Made by a program: the position numbers and the translations under genes. The notes under the pieces were generated by a model, which saw only the letters and a list, made by a program, of their open reading frames with translations, was not told the origin of the DNA and searched no databases. Shown here piece by piece: positions 54,468 through 64,000 of a stretch of 64,000 nt of DNA. Origin of the DNA: Agromyces laixinhei (GTDB lineage: Bacteria > Actinomycetota > Actinomycetes > Actinomycetales > Microbacteriaceae); the NCBI RefSeq assembly GCF_006337065.1, contig NZ_CP040872.1:1302001-1366000 (forward strand), in the 5' to 3' direction. Position 1 is the first letter of the stretch; every line of letters begins with the position of its first letter.

Positions 54468-55568
54468 TCAGCTGGCCACGGCCTTGTTACCGAGACGCTC
54501 GCCGGACTCGGCATCGAAGACGTGCACGTGGTTGGGCGTGGCCGTGAGGAACACGCGCTCACCGGCGTTCGGGTGCATGCGACCGTCGACACGGGCGACG
54601 ATGTCGGTGCGCTTGCCCTCGACCGTGGAGTGGCCGTAGAGGTAGCCGTCGGCGCCGAGCTCCTCGACGAGGTCGACCTCGACCGCGAGACCCTCGCCCT
54701 CGTGGGGGGACACGACGATGTCTTCGGGGCGAACACCGATCGTGGCGACCTTGCCGCTCGACTCTGCGAGCGTCTCGCGGTCGACCGGAACGGTGGCCGT
54801 GCCGAACAGGATGCCGTCGTCGACGAGGTCGGCGTGGAAGAGGTTCATGGCCGGCGAGCCGATGAAGCCGGCGACGAACACGTTGTTCGGCTTCTCGTAG
54901 AGGTCGCGCGGGCTGCCGACCTGCTGCAGCAGTCCGTCTTTCAGCACGGCGATGCGGTCGCCCATGGTGAGCGCCTCGGTCTGGTCGTGCGTGACGTACA
55001 CGGTCGTGACGCCGAGACGGCGCTGCAGCGAAGCGATCTGGGTGCGCGTCTGCACGCGGAGCTTCGCGTCGAGGTTCGACAGCGGCTCGTCCATGAGGAA
55101 GACCTGGGGCTGGCGCACGATCGCGCGGCCCATGGCGACGCGCTGACGCTGGCCGCCCGAGAGCGCCTTCGGCTTGCGGGCCAGGTAGGGCTCGAGGTCG
55201 AGCAGCTTGGCCGCTTCGAGCACGCGTGCGGCGCGCTCTTCTTTGCCGATGCCGGCGATCTTGAGCGCGAAGCCCATGTTCTCGGCGACGGTCATGTGCG
55301 GGTAGAGCGCGTAGTTCTGGAAGACCATTGCGATGTCGCGGTCTTTCGGCGGAACGTCGGTGACATTGCGATCGCCGATGAAGATGTTGCCGTCGTTGAC
55401 CTCTTCGAGGCCGGCGAGCATGCGGAGCGAGGTGGACTTGCCGCAACCGGAGGGGCCGACGAGCACGAGGAACTCGCCATCGGCGACCTCGAGGTCGAGC
55501 TGGTCGACGGCGGGGCGGGTGCCGCCGGGGTAGAGGCGGGTTGCCTTGTCGAACGTGACTGACGCCAT
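54468..55568 (-). CDS. Sugar ABC transporter ATPase, MsiK/UgpC type
   Basis: A 366-residue ATPase with Walker [22 protein letters not shown]-loop VFQNYALYPHMTV, signature LSGGQRQRVAMGRA, Walker B VFLMDEPLSNLDAKLR and H-loop VYVTHDQTEA. The C-terminal 120 residues form the OB-type regulatory domain of the MalK/UgpC group (IGVRPEDIVV). No permease or binding protein is adjacent, so this is probably the shared MsiK-like ATPase serving several sugar importers, as in Streptomyces. Start 55568 with GGAGAA upstream. Confidence 0.92.
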   Translation of the reverse strand: MASVTFDKATRLYPGGTRPAVDQLDLEVADGEFLVLVGPSGCGKSTSLRMLAGLEEVNDGNIFIGDRNVTDVPPKDRDIAMVFQNYALYPHMTVAENMGFALKIAGIGKEERAARVLEAAKLLDLEPYLARKPKALSGGQRQRVAMGRAIVRQPQVFLMDEPLSNLDAKLRVQTRTQIASLQRRLGVTTVYVTHDQTEALTMGDRIAVLKDGLLQQVGSPRDLYEKPNNVFVAGFIGSPAMNLFHADLVDDGILFGTATVPVDRETLAESSGKVATIGVRPEDIVVSPHEGEGLAVEVDLVEELGADGYLYGHSTVEGKRTDIVARVDGRMHPNAGERVFLTATPNHVHVFDAESGERLGNKAVAS

Positions 55569-55846
55569 GATTCGTTGTTCTCCTTCACCGGCAGGTACGT
55601 GCCGGACGATCCGTAGTGATGGACTGCGTCGACGCTGACGCCCACCCAGTATCGCATGCGCGCCCGCGCACGCCGACCACGCCGACCACGGGCGATGGCG
55701 GCGCACAGCGCGGATCCGGCCGGTTCGCGGCATCCGTTTGGGTGTTTCACAGCCACTCTCCCTACTATCGTGGGTGCGTCTGCATGCATACATGCGCGCC
55801 CACACAGCGACTACGCGCACCCCCACAGCGACCGGAGTGACCATCG

Positions 55847-56779
55847 ATGAGCAATGGCGGATCGAATCAGCCACGCCCCACCCGTAATGAGCAGCGCGAA
55901 GCCGCGCGCGAGAAGGCGAGGGTGCTCCGCGAGGGGCAGAAGAAGCGCGAGCGACGCAACAAGGTGCTGCTCCAGGGCGGCGTCATCGTGGCAGTGGTCG
56001 CGATCGCAGCACTCATCGGCGGCCTGATCTTCAACAACATCAAGCCCGACGGACCGGGCCCGGCCAACATGGCGAGCGACGGCATCGTGCTCACCGGGGT
56101 CGACGGGGTCGTCACCCCGACGGAGACCCCCGCGCTCGCCGCGGGCGCGACGCCCACGCCGACGGTGCCCGACGACAGCGGCACCGTGGCGAACATCGTC
56201 ACCTACGTCGACTACCTGTGCCCCTATTGCGGCGACTTCGAGACGACGAACGCCGACTCGATCCGCACGATGGTCGAGTCCGGGGCAGCCACGCTCGAGG
56301 TGCACCCGATCGCCCTGTTGACCAACAAGTCCGCCGGCACCCAGTACTCGTTGCGCGCCGCCAACGCTGCAGCCTGCGTCGCCGACACCTCTCCCGAGTC
56401 GTTCTTCGACTTCAACGCGCTGCTGTTCGAGAACCAGCCCGAAGAGACCTCGGTCGGTCTCAGCAACGGTGAGCTCAAGTCGCTCGCCGAGCAGGCAGGC
56501 GTGAGTTCGCTGTCGTCGATAGAGCAGTGCATCGACGACACCCGGTTCAAGGCGTGGGTCGAGGATGCCACGACGCGCGCGCTGACCGAGCCGGTGCCGA
56601 ACTCCGACCTCGCGTCGATCACCGGCACCCCGACGGTGCTCGTGAACGGCAAGCAGTACGGAGGCTCGCTCACCGACCCGGCCGAGTTCCAGTCGTTCGT
56701 GCTGCAGGCCACAGGCGAGACGTTCTCCGAGTCGAACTCGACGCCGTCGCCGTCGCCGTCGCCGTCGCCGGCACCGTAG
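55847..56779 (+). CDS. Membrane-anchored DsbA-family thiol-disulfide oxidoreductase
   Basis: A 310-residue protein with a basic cytosolic N-terminus (NEQREAAREKARVLREGQKK), one membrane helix at about 43-63, a T/P-rich linker, and a DsbA-like thioredoxin domain with active site CPYC (in VDYLCPYCGDFETTNADSIR) and cis-Pro segment TGTPTVLVNGKQ. The tail ends in SPSPSPSPAP. It should form or rearrange disulfides in exported proteins. Diverges from the MsiK-like ATPase across 278 bases, where a TATCGT -10-like box is the only notable signal. Confidence 0.9.
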   Translation: MSNGGSNQPRPTRNEQREAAREKARVLREGQKKRERRNKVLLQGGVIVAVVAIAALIGGLIFNNIKPDGPGPANMASDGIVLTGVDGVVTPTETPALAAGATPTPTVPDDSGTVANIVTYVDYLCPYCGDFETTNADSIRTMVESGAATLEVHPIALLTNKSAGTQYSLRAANAAACVADTSPESFFDFNALLFENQPEETSVGLSNGELKSLAEQAGVSSLSSIEQCIDDTRFKAWVEDATTRALTEPVPNSDLASITGTPTVLVNGKQYGGSLTDPAEFQSFVLQATGETFSESNSTPSPSPSPSPAP

Positions 56780-56791
56780 CCGCGACGACTC

Positions 56792-56824
56792 CGCGAAGGC
56801 CCGGCCGTGTGCCGGGCCTTCGCG
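56792..56824. terminator. Terminator after the DsbA-like gene
   Basis: A 14-bp perfect stem CGCGAAGGCCCGGC with its complement around a 5-base loop, 13 bases after the stop. Confidence 0.85.
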
Positions 56825-56896
56825 CGTCCGACCGTCGACCCGCCGTGCGATGACCTCCGCCCGGCGGTCGGTAGGATGTCTTCGAGGCATCCCCTC

Positions 56897-56969
56897 GCCG
56901 GCTTGGCGCAATTGGTAGCGCACCGCTCTTGTAAAGCGGGGGTTGCAGGTTCGAGTCCTGTAGCCGGCA
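56897..56969 (+). tRNA. tRNA-Thr (anticodon TGT)
   Basis: A 73-base cloverleaf: acceptor GCCGGCT/AGCCGGC, D arm GCGC...GCGC, anticodon stem CCGCT/AGCGG around CTTGTAA, T arm GCAGG TTCGAGT CCTGT, discriminator A. CCA is not encoded. The YdcZ-type transporter gene begins two bases after it. Confidence 0.96.
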
Positions 56970-56970
56970 C

Positions 56971-58074
56971 TTGAACGAGAACACCCAGCAGGGGCACGCC
57001 CCGGCGGAGGGCGGCCCCACCGCCATCGAGCATCCGCACCGGCACGCGCACGTCGAGCGATCGGGCATCCCGCTGTGGGTCGCCCTCGCGCTCGCCCTGC
57101 TGTTCGGTGCGAGCACGGCACTGCAGTCCCGCATCAACGGGCAACTCTCGGTGGCGCTCGACGACCCGTACACGGCCGCGGCGATCTCCTTCGGCAGCGG
57201 GCTCGTGATCCTGCTCATCGTGCTGAGCGTGTGGCGGCCCGGCCGTGCGGGGCTCGTTCGCGTGGCGGGCGCCCTCCGCCGGCGCGAGCTCGCCTGGTGG
57301 ATGGTGTTCGGCGGACTCGCGGGGGCCTGGTTCGTGACCACGCAGGGGCTCTCGGTGGGAGTCATCGGGGTGGCGTTGTTCACGATCGCGATCGTGGCCG
57401 GCCAGACCGTCGGCGGCATCGTGTTCGACCTCGTCGGGCTGGGTCCGGGCGGCCGTCGCCCGCCGAGCCTGACCCGGGTGTTCGGCGCGCTGCTCGCGCT
57501 CGCTGCGATCGCATGGGCGGTATCGGCGCAGGTCGCCGGCGATGCGCCGGTGCTGCTCATGGTGCTGCCGTTCATCGCCGGCATCGGCTCGGCGTGGCAG
57601 CAGGCGGTGAACGGTCGCGTGAAGGCGGTGGCGGAGAGCGCCCTCACCGCAGCGCTCATCAACTTCGTGGTCGGCACGACGGCGCTCCTGGTCGTGATGC
57701 TCGTGCACGCGGCATCCGCCGGCTGGCCCGCGGCGATGCCCACCGAGCCGTGGCTCTACCTCGGCGGGGCGCTCGGCTGCATCTTCATCGCCGGGCAGGC
57801 GATGATCGTGCGCCGGCTCGGCGTGCTGATCCTCGCACTGTGCGGTGTCGCCGGCCAACTCGTGGCAGCACTCGCCCTCGACCTGCTCCTGCCGACGGCG
57901 GATCGACCCGTCGGGCTCGCGACCGTCGGCGGCACCGCGCTCGCCCTCGTCGCCGTCGGGGTCGCCTCGATCAGGTGGGGGCGTCGCAAGCACGCGGTGA
58001 CGCCTGCCGGGCAGTTGCCCGCGGACGCCCTGGTGAGCGACCTCGAGACGCCCGGCGTCACTCGAGCGAGCTGA
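56971..58074 (+). CDS. YdcZ/DUF606-family DMT transporter
   Basis: A 367-residue integral membrane protein with about ten helices in two repeats (GIPLWVALALALLFGASTAL; VLLMVLPFIAGIGSAWQQA; VNGRVKAVAESALTAALINF is typical of DUF606). A His-rich N-terminus (HPHRHAHVE) precedes the first helix. The TTG start lies one base beyond tRNA-Thr, so the mRNA may be released by tRNA 5' and 3' processing; a later start near the first helix is possible. Ends overlapping the convergent nitroreductase by 17 bases. Cargo unknown. Confidence 0.85.
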   Translation: MNENTQQGHAPAEGGPTAIEHPHRHAHVERSGIPLWVALALALLFGASTALQSRINGQLSVALDDPYTAAAISFGSGLVILLIVLSVWRPGRAGLVRVAGALRRRELAWWMVFGGLAGAWFVTTQGLSVGVIGVALFTIAIVAGQTVGGIVFDLVGLGPGGRRPPSLTRVFGALLALAAIAWAVSAQVAGDAPVLLMVLPFIAGIGSAWQQAVNGRVKAVAESALTAALINFVVGTTALLVVMLVHAASAGWPAAMPTEPWLYLGGALGCIFIAGQAMIVRRLGVLILALCGVAGQLVAALALDLLLPTADRPVGLATVGGTALALVAVGVASIRWGRRKHAVTPAGQLPADALVSDLETPGVTRAS

Positions 58075-58612
58075 ACGCCGACTCGGCGTCGATCTCCGGG
58101 CTGCGGCCCGGCCGAATGCCGTCGGGCACGCCGCCGACATACAGCCATCCGAGCAGTCGCTCGCCGTTCGCGAGATGGTGGGCCTCTGCGACCAGCGGAT
58201 GCCTCGTGTGCGGCCCGGTGCGCCACATGACGCCCCACCCGGCGTCATCGAGGAGCAGGCTCAACTGGTGGGCCACTCCCGCAGCGGCGATCTCCTGCTC
58301 CCATGCGGCGACCTTGTGGTGCGGCGCGGTGACCGCGACCATCGCGAGCAGCAGCGGAGCGCGCAACGGTTTGGCCGCGAGCCGGGCGCCGGGCTCGCCG
58401 TCGAGACCCGCGGCGGCAGCGAGTGCAGCGCCGACGCGGTCCCGCGCGTCGCCCCGCAGCGCGATGACCCGCCAGGGACGGAGCGCACCGTGGTCGGCGA
58501 CCCTTCCGGCGGCCTCGAGCAACGCGCGGATCTCATCGTCGTCGGGCGCAGCGTCGGTGACCTTCGGTGCCGAGCGCCTCGTCAGCATCGCCTCGCGAAC
58601 CGGCGAGCCCAC
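58058..58612 (-). CDS. Nitroreductase-family protein
   Basis: A 184-residue FMN-type nitroreductase, similar to YdjA/Nfr short members. Motifs: VREAMLTRRSAPKVTD (FMN-binding RRS at the start), AAGRVADHGALRPWRVIALR, and VAHQLSLLLDDAGWGVMWRT. The GTG start abuts the msrB stop without a gap, so the two genes form one unit, sensibly pairing redox repair functions. Substrate unknown; a start at MLTRRSAPK is possible. Confidence 0.88.
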   Translation of the reverse strand: MGSPVREAMLTRRSAPKVTDAAPDDDEIRALLEAAGRVADHGALRPWRVIALRGDARDRVGAALAAAAGLDGEPGARLAAKPLRAPLLLAMVAVTAPHHKVAAWEQEIAAAGVAHQLSLLLDDAGWGVMWRTGPHTRHPLVAEAHHLANGERLLGWLYVGGVPDGIRPGRSPEIDAESAFSSLE

Positions 58613-59014
58613 TCAGGACTCGGCGGTGAAGTCGAGGGCGAGGGAGTTCATGCAGTAGCGGTCGCCCGTCGGGGTGCCGAAGCCGTCGGGGAAGACGTGG
58701 CCGAGGTGCGAACCGCAATTGGCGCAGCGCACCTCGATGCGCACCATGCCGAGCGAGGAGTCCTCGATGAGCGTGACCGCCTCGGGCCGCACGGACTCGT
58801 AGAAACTCGGCCAGCCGCAACCCGAGTCGAACTTCGTGCCGCTCTTGAACAACTCGGCGTCGCAGGCGGCGCACGAGTAGACCCCGGCGCGCTCCTCATC
58901 GAGGAGTTCGCCCGTCCACGGGCGTTCGGTCGCGGCCTCGCGCAGCACGGCGAACTGCTCGGCGCCGAGTTCGGCGCGCCACTCGTCGTCGGTCTTCTGA
59001 ACGTTGTACGCCAT
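58613..59014 (-). CDS. msrB: Peptide-methionine (R)-S-oxide reductase
   Basis: A 133-residue MsrB that repairs the R form of methionine sulfoxide. Zinc ligands CAAC and CANC, the conserved [12 protein letters not shown] and the catalytic Cys in [11 protein letters not shown] are all present. Start 59014 has GGAAGG 7 bases upstream. First gene of a two-gene unit with the nitroreductase. Confidence 0.97.
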   Translation of the reverse strand: MAYNVQKTDDEWRAELGAEQFAVLREAATERPWTGELLDEERAGVYSCAACDAELFKSGTKFDSGCGWPSFYESVRPEAVTLIEDSSLGMVRIEVRCANCGSHLGHVFPDGFGTPTGDRYCMNSLALDFTAES

Positions 59015-59279
59015 GATGGTCCTTCCGGTGCTCGCGTGGATGCCTCTCCATGCTTGCAGGTCTGCCTGTGGATACCGACATCGGTTGCAACGCGGCGTCG
59101 CACCGATGTGTTCCGCCGAGACCTGCGAAGGGTGCCGTCGCCTCGCCTGATCCTGCGCGCGGCCTGCGCGCGGTCTGCGGGCGGAGGGCACACGCCGTCG
59201 CCGCTCGGCTCGTGCACGGCTCGCGGTGTCTAGGATGACGAGCAGGCGGTGCACCGTGCTCGCCGCGACGGGAGGTCGG

Positions 59280-59576
59280 ATGAGCGCCGAGCGCCTGCCG
59301 AACCGTCCCGCCGATCCGGCGCTCGACGAGCGTGCCGTCGAGGTGCTCGCGTTCGAGGCCCGTGCCTGGCAGCACCCCGGCGCGAAGGCCGAGGCGATCC
59401 TCGACGAGTTCGGCATCTCGGCCGCCCGGTACTATCGGATTCTCGGCGAGCTCATCGACACGCCCGCCGCTCTCCGGCACGACCCGATGCTGATCAAGCG
59501 ACTGCAGCGGATGCGTGCAGCCCGAGCGGCGGCGCGAACGCGGCGTTCGCTCTCGACCGGCCGACCGCTCGACTGA
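59280..59576 (+). CDS. DUF3263 protein
   Basis: A 98-residue protein typical of actinobacteria: [20 protein letters not shown] and [19 protein letters not shown] match DUF3263, a helical, probably DNA-binding domain; the end is basic. GGAGG lies 5 bases before the ATG. Followed 27 bases later by the LytR_C protein, as in other actinobacterial genomes. Confidence 0.88.
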   Translation: MSAERLPNRPADPALDERAVEVLAFEARAWQHPGAKAEAILDEFGISAARYYRILGELIDTPAALRHDPMLIKRLQRMRAARAAARTRRSLSTGRPLD

Positions 59577-59603
59577 GCACGGCCCCGACACCTGACTGGA
59601 CCC

Positions 59604-60161
59604 ATGGCGCAGAAGTTCCCCCGCGATCGTTTCGACTCGATCCCGCACGGCATCGACCGTGTCGGTGCGCATCGAGCGCCGGCGCGTCGAGGTGCAGGCT
59701 GGATCGCGTTCGGCTGGGCGACGCTCGCGACGGTCGTGCTCGTCGCCGTCGGCATCGGCGGCGTCATGCTCTTCAACGATCGCCTGAGCTTCGGCGACCC
59801 GCCCGTCGCGACGCCGAGCGCAGCACCGGTCGAGACCGCCGAGCCCGTGGTCGCCCCCGACATCCCCGTGCTCGTGCTGAACGGCACCGCGACGTCGGGG
59901 CTCGCGGCGCAGGCCGCAGAGACGCTCACGGCCAACGGGGTGCCCGTCGGATCGACGGCGAACGCCAGCGAAGAAACGCTCACCGAGACGGTCGTGTACT
60001 ACGCGACCCCCGAGCTCGAGGGCGCAGCTCGCGGCGTCGCGCAGTTCCTTCCCGAGGCCGATGTGCGCGTGTCCGACCAGTTCCTCGCCACCGGCAATCA
60101 GCTCGTCGTCGTGCTCGGTTCCGACTACGCGACGGCAGTGGCGGCCCCGCCGGCGGGCTGA
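59604..60161 (+). CDS. Membrane-anchored LytR C-terminal domain protein
   Basis: A 185-residue protein with a cytosolic N-terminus, one membrane helix at about 33-55 (FGWATLATVVLVAVGIGGVM), a proline linker and a LytR_C domain (IPVLVLNGTATSGLAAQAAE, VVYYATPELEGAARGVAQFL). The LytR_CpsA_Psr catalytic part is absent. Probably cell-wall associated; co-directional with the DUF3263 gene. Confidence 0.87.
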   Translation: MAQKFPRDRFDSIPHGIDRVGAHRAPARRGAGWIAFGWATLATVVLVAVGIGGVMLFNDRLSFGDPPVATPSAAPVETAEPVVAPDIPVLVLNGTATSGLAAQAAETLTANGVPVGSTANASEETLTETVVYYATPELEGAARGVAQFLPEADVRVSDQFLATGNQLVVVLGSDYATAVAAPPAG

Positions 60162-60356
60162 TCCCGCGAATCGTTGCCATTCCGATATCCGCACAGCTTC
60201 GCAGCCCCTTGTGCAGGAGCGCCCGGTCGTGAGTATCTGGATGCGGCCGCTCTCCGGCGCGGCGGGGTTCCGTACCGGCGCCCTGCACGCGACTGAGCGG
60301 CCCGGCACAGGCCACGGGCGCGTGCTTGATCGGACACGGCAACATGGGAGCAACGC

Positions 60357-60560
60357 ATGGCGAACGGAACCGTCAAGTGGTTCAACGCTGAAAAGGGCTA
60401 CGGATTCATCACCGTCGATGATGGAGGGCAAGACGTCTTCGTTCACTTCTCGGCGATCGACATGGCCGGGTACAAAGTGCTCGAAGAGGGCCAGCAGGTC
60501 GTCTTCGAGGTCGGCACGGGCTCGAAGGGCCCGCAGGCCGAAGCGGTCCGCCCGGCCTGA
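60357..60560 (+). CDS. Cold-shock protein, CspA family
   Basis: A 67-residue single OB-fold RNA chaperone with RNP1 (KGYGFITV) and RNP2 (DVFVHFSAI), the opening [12 protein letters not shown] and the usual length. GGGAG lies 6 bases upstream. The 195-base leader before it could carry the temperature-responsive folding known for csp mRNAs; I see no defining motif. Followed by a strong terminator. Confidence 0.97.
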   Translation: MANGTVKWFNAEKGYGFITVDDGGQDVFVHFSAIDMAGYKVLEEGQQVVFEVGTGSKGPQAEAVRPA

Positions 60561-60569
60561 CGAGGCTTC

Positions 60570-60602
60570 GGGAACGCGCCGCCGCCCCGGCGGCGCGTTC
60601 CC
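60570..60602. terminator. Terminator after the cold-shock gene
   Basis: A 15-bp stem GGGAACGCGCCGCCG with its complement and a 3-base loop, ten bases after the stop. Confidence 0.85.
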
Positions 60603-60637
60603 GCCTGCCCCGCGGTGCTCGCGGCTACGCTGACGGC

Positions 60638-61684
60638 ATGGCAACGCAGTCTGCGCCGGTCGGGCGTCGGGGGGCGCGCCCCGCGCTGCTCGTCGCGGCC
60701 GCCCTGCTTCTGGCGGGATGCCAGTCGGTTCCCGGTGAACAGCGCCCCGATCAGGGCGAGCCGGCCAGGCCGACGGCCGATGCCGCGGCATCGGCCGTCT
60801 CGTTCGCACCCCTTCGCGGTACGCCCGCAGACGCCGCGGCGATGGCCCACCCCTCGCTCGCCGCGAAGATCGACAACCACGAGGCTGCGCGTCCGCAGAT
60901 CGCGTTGAACCGCACCGACCTCGTCTTCGAGGAACTCGTCGAGGGCGGCATCACCCGCTACGTCGCGATCTGGCACTCCGACATCCCCGACGAGATCGGT
61001 CCCGTGCGATCGATCCGGCCGATGGATCCCGACATCGCCTCGCCGTTCGGCGGCATCATCGCCTACTCGGGTGGCCAGGAGCAGTTCGTCGAGATGATGA
61101 TGGCGACGCCGCTCGTCAACGTCGTCTTCGACTACGACGACACGGGACTCTTCTTCCGGGGCGATGAACGGCCGGGTCCGCACGACGTGATCCTCCGTTC
61201 TGCGGAGGCCGTCTCGCGCAATTCCTCGCTCGCGCCGCCGCCGCCGCAGTTCGCGTACGGCTCCGCCGACCCGCTCGCCGAGCCGGCGCTCGTTGCGACA
61301 CCGACATCGCGCATCGACCTCGTCTTCTCGGATGCACGGTTCCCCGCATGGGAATGGGATGCCGCGGCATCCGTCTGGCTGCGCTCGCAGGAGGGCGCAC
61401 CCGACCTGGAGTCCTCGGCCGAGCGGGTGCGCGCGACGAACGTCGTGACGCTGCGGGTCGGCATCGATTGGAGCTACGGCGAGGTGCCGAAGACCGTCAT
61501 GATCGGCTCGGGCGAGGCGTGGGTGTCGGTCGCGGGCCGCACGGCGCACGGCACCTGGGCGAAGGATGCCGCGGACACGCCGATCACCCTCACCGCAGAC
61601 GACGGCTCGCCGCTGCGTCTTGCGCCGGGCAACACCTGGGTCGAACTCGTGCCAGGCGAGGGTTCGGCGACCTTCACGCCCTGA
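60638..61684 (+). CDS. DUF3048 lipoprotein (YerB-like)
   Basis: A 348-residue exported lipoprotein with lipobox LAGC at about 28. DUF3048 signs are HPSLAAKIDNHEAARPQIAL, DLVFEELVEGGITRYVAIWH, GPVRSIRPMDPDIA and a second half ending with GKSWVxxVP-like GNTWVELVPGEGSATF. Function unknown; in Bacillus the relative YerB is envelope-linked. Stands alone between cspA and groEL. Confidence 0.92.
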   Translation: MATQSAPVGRRGARPALLVAAALLLAGCQSVPGEQRPDQGEPARPTADAAASAVSFAPLRGTPADAAAMAHPSLAAKIDNHEAARPQIALNRTDLVFEELVEGGITRYVAIWHSDIPDEIGPVRSIRPMDPDIASPFGGIIAYSGGQEQFVEMMMATPLVNVVFDYDDTGLFFRGDERPGPHDVILRSAEAVSRNSSLAPPPPQFAYGSADPLAEPALVATPTSRIDLVFSDARFPAWEWDAAASVWLRSQEGAPDLESSAERVRATNVVTLRVGIDWSYGEVPKTVMIGSGEAWVSVAGRTAHGTWAKDAADTPITLTADDGSPLRLAPGNTWVELVPGEGSATFTP

Positions 61685-61703
61685 GCGGACAGGCTCGGGC
61701 TCG

Positions 61704-61730
61704 CTTGCACTCATGGCGGTCGAGTGCCAG
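61704..61730. promoter_or_regulatory. CIRCE element 1 before groEL
   Basis: CTTGCACTC, 9 bases, GAGTGCCAG: a near-consensus HrcA site. It is 34 bases before the second copy. Confidence 0.85.
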
Positions 61731-61737
61731 AATCGAG

Positions 61738-61764
61738 TTGGCACTCACTCGATTTGAGTGCTAA
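61738..61764. promoter_or_regulatory. CIRCE element 2 before groEL
   Basis: TTGGCACTC, 9 bases, GAGTGCTAA: one mismatch from the consensus TTAGCACTC-N9-GAGTGCTAA. HrcA binding here should repress groEL until heat shock. Ends 45 bases before the ATG. Confidence 0.95.
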
Positions 61765-63429
<1,665 letters not shown>

Positions 63430-63547
63430 TCCTGAGCGGAGCGCAGCTCCCGTGGTGGTCGGGGCCCGGTGACCGGCGCTTTCAGTCGGTCGTCTCGAAG
63501 CCCGGTCCGCGCCTGATCTGACGCACACGCCTGATCCGACGCACCAA

Positions 63548-63579
63548 GATGGGCGTCTCCCTCCGGGGAGGCGCCCATC
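63548..63579. terminator. Terminator downstream of groEL
   Basis: A 14-bp stem GATGGGCGTCTCCC with GGGAGGCGCCCATC (one G-T pair), 4-base loop, 118 bases after the stop. Confidence 0.75.
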
Positions 63580-63597
63580 GTCGTTTCCGCTCGGGGG

Positions 63598-63625
63598 TTG
63601 TTCTCAGCTTTCCGCGCGGTATGAT
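63598..63625 (+). promoter_or_regulatory. Promoter candidate for the efflux gene
   Basis: TTGTTC, 16 bases, TATGAT, 145 bases before the ATG. Between 63430 and 63770 this and the terminator are the only signals I see; the remaining bases hold no supported gene. Confidence 0.5.
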
Positions 63626-63770
63626 GAAGGGTTGTCGAATCGATTCGAGGCCGCGCAGTCCGCCTTGGATCCTCGATCGGCGGCGTCCGTGTGACGACGC
63701 CATCACCATTCACCGGGTGTCCGAGGACGTGCCCCGCCCAGCTCACGCTCGACCCCGCTCAGGAACTCGC

Positions 63771-64000
63771 ATGTCCGTCACTTCTTCCATCCCCGTCATC
63801 CGTCCCGACGACTACCGGCAGCCGGCGCACCCGGGCGACCGCCTCACCCGCCGGCAGCGGCTCGTCTACGTGCTCGTGCTCGGTGCGCTCACCGCCCTCG
63901 GGCCGTTCACGATCGACCTCTACCTGCCGGCGTTCCCCGTGCTGCAGGAAGAGCTCGGCGTCTCAGCGGCGGCGGTGCAGCTCACCCTGACCGGCACGAT
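63771..64000 (+). CDS. Bcr/CflA-family multidrug MFS transporter, N-terminal fragment
   Basis: The first 76 codons of a gene running off the window. After a hydrophilic start (MSVTSSIPVIRPDDYRQP) comes the first helix and the Bcr/CflA signature ALTALGPFTIDLYLPAFPV, then ELGVSAAAVQLTLTGT. The family exports drugs such as bicyclomycin and chloramphenicol with protons. AGGAA lies 6 bases before the ATG. Confidence 0.85.
   Translation, partial: MSVTSSIPVIRPDDYRQPAHPGDRLTRRQRLVYVLVLGALTALGPFTIDLYLPAFPVLQEELGVSAAAVQLTLTGT

Overview
The window is about 70% G+C chromosomal DNA from an actinobacterium, most likely the family Microbacteriaceae (Agromyces-like). The reasons are codon use, actinobacterial gene orders (carD-ispDF-cysS-rlmB; a glnR/ppk/mutT1/pst phosphate block; phoU divergent from senX3-regX3; a sigK-rskA-dipZ-fasciclin locus), lone groEL under two CIRCE elements, and very frequent GGATGCC/GGCATCC oligomers. 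The genus is inference.

Layout. 1-11.2 kb is core DNA: the end of a DeoR regulator, an aldose epimerase, a MarP-like membrane protease, a redox/ECF-sigma cluster (fasciclin lipoprotein divergent from dipZ-sigK-rskA), an F420-type oxidoreductase, and a membrane protein divergent from a LuxR-type two-component pair. 11.2-25.6 kb is a genomic island ending at tRNA-Lys. It holds eight minus-strand genes (22671 down to 11554) that all overlap their neighbours by 4 or 8 bases: a TIGR04255-like protein, an HTH protein, an unknown protein, HsdM, HsdS, HsdR, a P-loop ATPase and a second ATPase-like protein with a ruined P-loop and a PLD/MIT_C-like end. Behind it lie a zinc-ribbon protein, a small ORF and a large serine recombinase broken by two +1 frameshifts. 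This cassette is the best candidate here for an undescribed defence system.

25.7-37.8 kb is core again: a PabC-like aminotransferase preceded by a possible structured RNA, then pstSCAB behind a Pho box, a Nudix/phosphatase fusion, ppk, glnR, two small membrane proteins, a nitrobindin-like protein and YgfZ. 37.9-44.2 kb holds a secreted WxL-like protein and a giant secreted ThuA/sugar-dehydrogenase protein. 44.4-54.4 kb holds gpmA, phoU/senX3-regX3, a lipoprotein, carD-ispDF-cysS-rlmB and a DUF4032 protein. 54.4-64 kb holds a MsiK/UgpC ATPase, a DsbA-like protein, tRNA-Thr, a YdcZ-type transporter, a nitroreductase, msrB, a DUF3263 protein, a LytR_C protein, cspA, a DUF3048 lipoprotein, groEL and the start of a Bcr/CflA efflux pump.

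How the genes work together: phosphate genes occur in two blocks (27.4-34.8 kb and 45.2-48.0 kb), and GTTCA-type repeats suggest both answer to the RegX3/PhoP-type regulator encoded here. The sigK block looks like a redox-responsive regulon whose two target operons share one symmetrical divergent promoter. The island couples a type I restriction-modification system translationally to five accessory genes.
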